From assembly GCA_900758315.1 (NCBI GenBank), contig CAAERF010000344.1, forward strand, positions 1 to 8,009: a stretch of DNA of 8,009 nt, given 5' to 3'. Within the stretch, counting starts at the first letter, position 1, and every line of letters starts with the position of its first letter. Both the position numbers and the translations under genes were made by a program. The notes under the pieces are model-generated. The model was not told the origin of the DNA, ran no database searches, and saw only the letters and a program-made list of their open reading frames with translations. This stretch comes from an uncultured Oscillospiraceae bacterium. GTDB taxonomy: Bacteria; Bacillota; Clostridia; Oscillospirales; Oscillospiraceae. This document shows positions 4,185 to 8,009 of the stretch, piece by piece.

Positions 4185-5910
4185 GTCATACCTGGATGAG
4201 GTGATCCAGTATGCCAGGGACGTGGTCAGCGGTGCAGTTGTCGCGGGCAATAACGCCAGAGAGTGCAGGCGGTTCCTGGCTGATCTGGAGCGGCCGGAGC
4301 TGGAACTGCGGCCCCATGATCCTGACTTTGTGATCAATGTGATCCAGGCGATTATGGTACACAACCAGGGTGAGGACATGGAGGGCCACAGCCTGGTCAA
4401 CACGCCGCTGGAGCTCCAGCGCTGGCAGAAATTTATCATCTATAACCTGGTTGGGTTCTACTACGCCGGGACCAACCGCCGCCGGTTCAAAGAGTCCTTC
4501 ATCTTTGTGCCAAGGAAGAACGGGAAAACCCTGTTCAACGGAGCCCTGGCCTTCGCGCTGGCCATGCTGGAGCGCAGGAGCGGGTCAACGATCTATATTG
4601 TGGCCGGTTCCCTCAAGCAGGCAACCCAAGCCTTTGACGGCATTGTGTACTCTCTGCGGTACAGGGGACTGCTGTCCGGCTTTCGGGTCCGGGACAACAA
4701 CGCAGAGCACTCCCTGGTGTACACCTTTCTGGATAAGAGCGGACATCCGGACGGCTCTATTCGGATTGAGGCGCTGGCTGCCAACCCGGACAAGCAGGAC
4801 TCCTTCAACTGCAACATCTGTATTGCAGATGAGATGCACAGCTTTCGTAAAGCTGCCCAGTACAACCGGTTTAAGGAGGCCATGAAGTCTTACACCAACA
4901 AGCTGATGCTGGGCATCACGACAGCAGGCGATGACGTCAATTCCTTCTGCTACCGCCGGCTGGAGTACGCTGAGAAAGTGCTGGACGGCCTGGTGCAGGA
5001 TGACTCGCTGTTCTGCTTTGTCTCGAAGGCGGAGCAGGACGACAACGGCGACGTGGACTATCTGGATCCGCTTCAGCACGAAAAGGCCAATCCGTCCTAC
5101 GGGGTGACCATCCGGCCGGAGGACATTCTGGAGGATGCCAGGCAGGCCCAGAACGATCCCCAGCAGCGGAAGGATTTTCTGAGCCGGTCCCTGAACATCT
5201 ACACCAGCGCCATGAAGGCGTACTTTGACCTCGCGGAGTTCCAGCGGAGCGATCGGGCCTACAGCTGGACCCTGGAGGAGCTGGCCCGGCTGCCCATCGA
5301 CTGGTACGGCGGCGCAGACCTGTCCAAAATGCACGACCTGACCGCAGCGGCGCTGTTCGGGCACGACCCGAAGACGGGAGTGGACATTGTGATCACCCAT
5401 GCCTTTTTCCCGCGGGTGGCGGCAGCAAGGAAAGCGGACGAGGACGCGATCCCGCTGTTTGGCTGGGCGGATGACGGGTGGCTGACCCTGTGCAACAGTC
5501 CGACCGTCAACGTCGGTGACGTGGTCAACTGGTTTGTGGAGATGCGGAAGCGTGGCTTCAAGATCAAGCAGGTGGGGCACGACCGGAAGTTTGCCCGGGA
5601 GTACATGGGTGAGATGCGCCGGGCCGGGTTCCGGATCATCGACCAGCCTCAGTATTACTTCCTGAAGTCGGAGGGCTTCCGGCACATCGAAAAGGCAGCC
5701 AAGGATGGGAAGCTGTACTACCTGCACTCGGAGGCCTATGAATACTGCGTTTCCAACGTGCGGGCAATCGAAAAGACGGACGACATGATCCAGTTTGAGA
5801 AGGTGACACCCTCCCAGCGGATTGACCTGTTCGATGCGTCCGTATTTGCGTGTATCAGATACCTGATCAATATGGAGAGCGCAGGCAAGGCCAAGCGCTG
5901 GTTTGAGTGA
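4156..5910 (+). CDS. terL: Terminase large subunit (HK97-type ATPase/nuclease)
   Basis: Motor and nuclease that cuts concatemeric phage DNA and pumps it into the prohead through the portal. 584 residues, as usual for this family. The N-terminal ATPase has the variant Walker [10 protein letters not shown] (P119-T125), a [10 protein letters not shown] helix after it, and Walker B ICIADEMH with D225 and E226. The C-terminal RNase H-like nuclease has likely metal-binding acids at D388 ([10 protein letters not shown]), D476 ([11 protein letters not shown]) and D560 (DLFDAS). The GTG at 4156 is inside the small-subunit gene and lacks a strong ribosome binding site; a TTG at 4165 (after GGTGAT) or a GTG at 4201 could be the true start. 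The conserved region begins around residue 14. The portal gene follows after 12 bases. Confidence 0.95.
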   Translation: MICLGASKARSYLDEVIQYARDVVSGAVVAGNNARECRRFLADLERPELELRPHDPDFVINVIQAIMVHNQGEDMEGHSLVNTPLELQRWQKFIIYNLVGFYYAGTNRRRFKESFIFVPRKNGKTLFNGALAFALAMLERRSGSTIYIVAGSLKQATQAFDGIVYSLRYRGLLSGFRVRDNNAEHSLVYTFLDKSGHPDGSIRIEALAANPDKQDSFNCNICIADEMHSFRKAAQYNRFKEAMKSYTNKLMLGITTAGDDVNSFCYRRLEYAEKVLDGLVQDDSLFCFVSKAEQDDNGDVDYLDPLQHEKANPSYGVTIRPEDILEDARQAQNDPQQRKDFLSRSLNIYTSAMKAYFDLAEFQRSDRAYSWTLEELARLPIDWYGGADLSKMHDLTAAALFGHDPKTGVDIVITHAFFPRVAAARKADEDAIPLFGWADDGWLTLCNSPTVNVGDVVNWFVEMRKRGFKIKQVGHDRKFAREYMGEMRRAGFRIIDQPQYYFLKSEGFRHIEKAAKDGKLYYLHSEAYEYCVSNVRAIEKTDDMIQFEKVTPSQRIDLFDASVFACIRYLINMESAGKAKRWFE

Positions 5911-5922
5911 CGGAGGTGTGTA

Positions 5923-7098
5923 ATGGCATTCCAGTTTTGGCGGCGGCAAAAGCCACGCAAAAGAGACAATACCACCACCGCTCTGTGGGCGGTCTCGGAG
6001 GATATCCGACAGGTGGGGTACACACCGCTGTCCAGCAGCCCGGAGGTTGTGACCGCGTGCCGCAAAATTGCGGATGTGATATCCTCCATGACCATCTACC
6101 TGATGGCCAACACGGACAACGGGGACATCCGGATCCAGAACGAGCTGAGCCGGAAAATTGACATCAGCCCCAGCCGCTATATGACCCGCAAGACCTGGAT
6201 GGAGAGCATCGTCATGACCATGCTCCTGTATGGCAACGGGAACGCGGTGGTGCGGCCTCACACCCACAACGGCATTTTGACGGACCTGGAGCTCATTCCG
6301 GCAGGTCAGTTTCAGTTCCATCCGGAGTTGGATGGATACAGCATTTCGATCTGCGGCGTGCGGTACGATCCGGATGACCTGCTGCACTTTGTGTACAGTC
6401 CGGACCGGAATTACCCGTGGAAGGGACGCGGTATGCGGGCGCCGCTGCGGGACATCGTAAAGAATCTGGCCCAGGCGCGGGAGACCACCAATGCGTTTAT
6501 GAGCTCCAAGTGGAAGCCGTCGGTCATCGTCAAGGTGGACGCGCTGACGGATGAATTCTCCAGCAAAGAGGGCCGGTCCAAGCTGCTGGACGAGTACATT
6601 CAGACGGCTGAGGCGGGTGAGCCGTGGCTGATTCCGGCGGAGTCCTTCTCTGTGGAGCAGGTGCGGCCGCTCAGCCTGTCCGATCTGGCCATCAACGATG
6701 CGGTGGAGCTGGACCGGCGCATGGTGGCCAGCATCCTGGGCGTCCCACCCTTTGTGCTGGGGGTCGGAGAGTACAGCGAATCCGCATGGAACGCCTTTGT
6801 CTCCAACACCGTCCAGCCCATCGCAAGGGGCATTGAGCAGGAGCTGACCCGAAAGCTGATCCTGTCCGATCGGATGTACCTCCGGTTCAATATTCAATCC
6901 CTCATGGACTACGACCTGAAGACCATCGCCAGCGTGTACGGGGATCTCAGTGACCGGGGATTTGTCACCGGCAACGAGGTCCGGGACCGCATCGGTATGA
7001 GTCCCATGGCGGAGCTGGATGAGCTGAGGGTGCTGGAAAACTACATCCCGGCCTATATGACCGGTATGCAGAAAAAGTTAAAGGATGGTGACACATGA
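5923..7098 (+). CDS. Portal protein, HK97 family
   Basis: Forms the dodecameric ring at one capsid vertex through which DNA enters and leaves, and to which terminase and later the neck attach. 391 residues, normal for HK97-type portals. Family-like features include the N-terminal stretch VVTACRKIADVISSMTIYLM, the stem/wing region WMESIVMTMLLYGNGNAVV, DLLHFVYSPD, and the clip-side motif MVASILGVPPFVLGVGE near residues 267-283, followed by NTVQPIARGIEQEL. ATG 5923 follows GGAGGTG (5912-5918) at ideal spacing. The stop overlaps the protease start by four bases (ATGA), so the two are coupled. No internal frameshift or truncation is seen. Confidence 0.95.
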   Translation: MAFQFWRRQKPRKRDNTTTALWAVSEDIRQVGYTPLSSSPEVVTACRKIADVISSMTIYLMANTDNGDIRIQNELSRKIDISPSRYMTRKTWMESIVMTMLLYGNGNAVVRPHTHNGILTDLELIPAGQFQFHPELDGYSISICGVRYDPDDLLHFVYSPDRNYPWKGRGMRAPLRDIVKNLAQARETTNAFMSSKWKPSVIVKVDALTDEFSSKEGRSKLLDEYIQTAEAGEPWLIPAESFSVEQVRPLSLSDLAINDAVELDRRMVASILGVPPFVLGVGEYSESAWNAFVSNTVQPIARGIEQELTRKLILSDRMYLRFNIQSLMDYDLKTIASVYGDLSDRGFVTGNEVRDRIGMSPMAELDELRVLENYIPAYMTGMQKKLKDGDT

Positions 7099-7661
7099 AC
7101 AGACGGGTAAGAGCCGCGCCGTGCGTCTTTGAGACGCGAGAGGAGGAGAACGGACCGGTCATTGAGGGCTACTTCGCCCGGTTTGACGATACCTACCGCA
7201 TTTCCCAGGGAATGGCCGAACGGGTTGCACCTGGTGCGTTTGGGGACATGGCGGGCGAGGATGTGCGGGCGCTGATCAACCACGACACCAGTCTGGTCCT
7301 GGGCCGGACCAAGGCGCAGACCCTGTCCCTGCGGGAGACTGCGGACGGCCTGTGGGGCCGCATTGTGGTCAACACCAGGGATAGCGACGCGATGAACCTG
7401 TACGAGCGGGTCAAGCGCGGGGACGTGGACCAGTGCAGTTTTGGATTTGACATCCTGGACGAGGACATGGAGAAGCTGAATAACGGCATTCTGTGGACCA
7501 TCAAGTCCGTCAAGCTGTACGAGGTCAGCGTGTGCACCTTCCCGGCCTATGAGCGCACCCAGGTGATGGCCCGGGAGGCGGACGCGCAGGCCGCACAGGC
7601 GTCCTTGCGGGAGCGTTGGAGACAGCAGATGAACAAACGACTGAGACAGGAGGCTGAATGA
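7095..7661 (+). CDS. Prohead maturation protease, HK97 family (peptidase U35)
   Basis: Serine protease packed in the prohead that removes the scaffold (delta) domain of the capsid protein and itself before expansion. 188 residues. The typical start region GPVIEGYFARFDDTYRIS leads into VAPGAF; the catalytic triad is readable as H63 (ALINHDTSLVLGRT), S115 (VDQCSFGF) and E143 (LYEVSVCTFPAY), each in the expected local motif. The C-terminal 35 residues are charged, basic and helical, plausibly for binding inside the shell. It starts on the ATGA overlap with the portal stop and ends on the ATGA overlap with the capsid gene, keeping the three products in step. Confidence 0.94.
   Translation: MNRRVRAAPCVFETREEENGPVIEGYFARFDDTYRISQGMAERVAPGAFGDMAGEDVRALINHDTSLVLGRTKAQTLSLRETADGLWGRIVVNTRDSDAMNLYERVKRGDVDQCSFGFDILDEDMEKLNNGILWTIKSVKLYEVSVCTFPAYERTQVMAREADAQAAQASLRERWRQQMNKRLRQEAE
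7648..7653 (+). promoter_or_regulatory. Ribosome binding site AGGAGG for the capsid gene
   Basis: A perfect core Shine-Dalgarno site. Two adjacent in-frame ATGs follow, at 7658 (4-base spacing) and 7661 (7-base spacing); the second fits better. A strong site is expected for the most abundant virion protein. Confidence 0.8.
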
Positions 7662-8009
7662 TGAGTCTGAGAGTATTGATGGCCAAGCGGAATCTGGAGG
7701 CGGAGCGGGAGAAGCTCTCCCAAAAGCGCCAGGACCTGGAGGCGCTCAAGCTCCGTGAGGCGGAGCTGCGCGAGGCGATCGAGGAGGCGGAGACTGAGGA
7801 AGAGCGGGAGGTCGTTGAGCGTTCCGTGACAGAGTTTGAGCAGGAACGCGATGCGCTGGCAGAAGACGTCAGCGCCCTGGAGCAGACGGTCTCCCAGCTG
7901 GAGGAGACTCTGTCAACCCTGGAAGCACAGCAGAATAAGCCGGTGGAAGATCCGGCACCGGAGGACAATCGGGAGGGATTGAGACGTATGGAAGTAAGAG
8001 ATCGCCACA
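7661..8009 (+). CDS. Major capsid protein, HK97 family (N-terminal part, truncated by window end)
   Basis: About 116 codons are visible and the frame runs off the edge. Residues 8 to about 90 are an almost unbroken, highly charged heptad-like helix rich in E, R, K, Q and L (for example KRQDLEALKLREAELREA and VSALEQTVSQLEETL), as expected of the delta or scaffold domain fused to HK97-type capsid proteins. A proline-acid linker follows (PVEDPAPEDN), then basic residues RRMEVRDR where the mature protein may begin after proteolysis. The shell fold itself lies outside the window, so identity rests on this domain and on its place after portal and protease. An ATG at 7658 would add one methionine and overlap the protease stop. 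Confidence 0.88.
   Translation, partial: MSLRVLMAKRNLEAEREKLSQKRQDLEALKLREAELREAIEEAETEEEREVVERSVTEFEQERDALAEDVSALEQTVSQLEETLSTLEAQQNKPVEDPAPEDNREGLRRMEVRDRH

Noticed and set aside
4585..6897. A stop-free antisense frame of 770 codons across the terminase large subunit and portal genes
   Set aside because: It runs opposite two unmistakable genes, spans their junction, and its length is explained by G+C-rich third positions that remove stops on the other strand. The residues show no domain and no good ribosome binding site was seen.
7525..7968. A serine/arginine-rich antisense frame of 147 codons over the capsid start
   Set aside because: It is the reverse of the Glu/Ala/Leu-rich coiled coil; low-complexity composition without family features.
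1..8009. CRISPR arrays, tRNA genes, insertion sequences, integrase or attachment sites
   Set aside because: I looked for regularly spaced repeats, cloverleaf-like segments, transposase or recombinase motifs and found none.

Overview
The window is a stretch of a tailed double-stranded DNA phage or prophage with an HK97-type head, all genes on the + strand. The G+C-rich sequence (well above half by eye), strong AGGAGG-type ribosome binding sites, use of TTG and GTG starts, and the style of the terminase, portal and HNH proteins suggest a Bacillota host, most likely a gut Clostridia lineage (Oscillospiraceae-like). That host call is inference. No integrase, repressor, attachment site, tRNA or CRISPR array lies in the window, so lytic and temperate states cannot be told apart.

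Left part (1-2872), replication module: the tail of an unknown upstream gene (to 80), a complete DnaB-type replicative helicase (73-1425), a single-strand DNA-binding protein (1443-1853), an HUH-type rolling-circle initiation endonuclease (1857-2633) and a tiny zinc-ribbon protein (2630-2833). The genes are tightly packed with overlaps of a few bases. The block ends in a very clear rho-independent terminator (2824-2872) whose stem contains the last codons of the zinc-ribbon gene. A good sigma-70-like promoter (2630-2658) sits just before that gene, so a short transcript of about 200 nt could be made separately. The end of the rep gene is AT-rich and holds a small hairpin, a possible origin or regulatory site.

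Middle (2873-3824), boundary and packaging-start region: a roughly 180-base non-coding spacer, a small P27-like protein (3056-3361), an HNH endonuclease (3393-3659), then a 165-base non-coding stretch (3660-3824) dense in dyads and homopolymer tracts, which is my best candidate for the cos/terminase recognition region.

Right part (3825-8009), late packaging and head module in the classic HK97 order: P27 terminase small subunit (TTG start), terminase large subunit, HK97 portal, HK97-family prohead protease and the start of the major capsid protein, whose N-terminus is a long charged coiled-coil scaffold (delta) domain. The capsid gene runs off the right edge.

The most notable points are the combination of a phage-encoded DnaB helicase, SSB and an HUH nickase beside HK97 head genes; an SSB-like acidic ELPF tail on the helicase; two P27-like small proteins bracketing the HNH gene; and the structured non-coding segment before the terminase. 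I did not see a clearly new defence or other accessory system.
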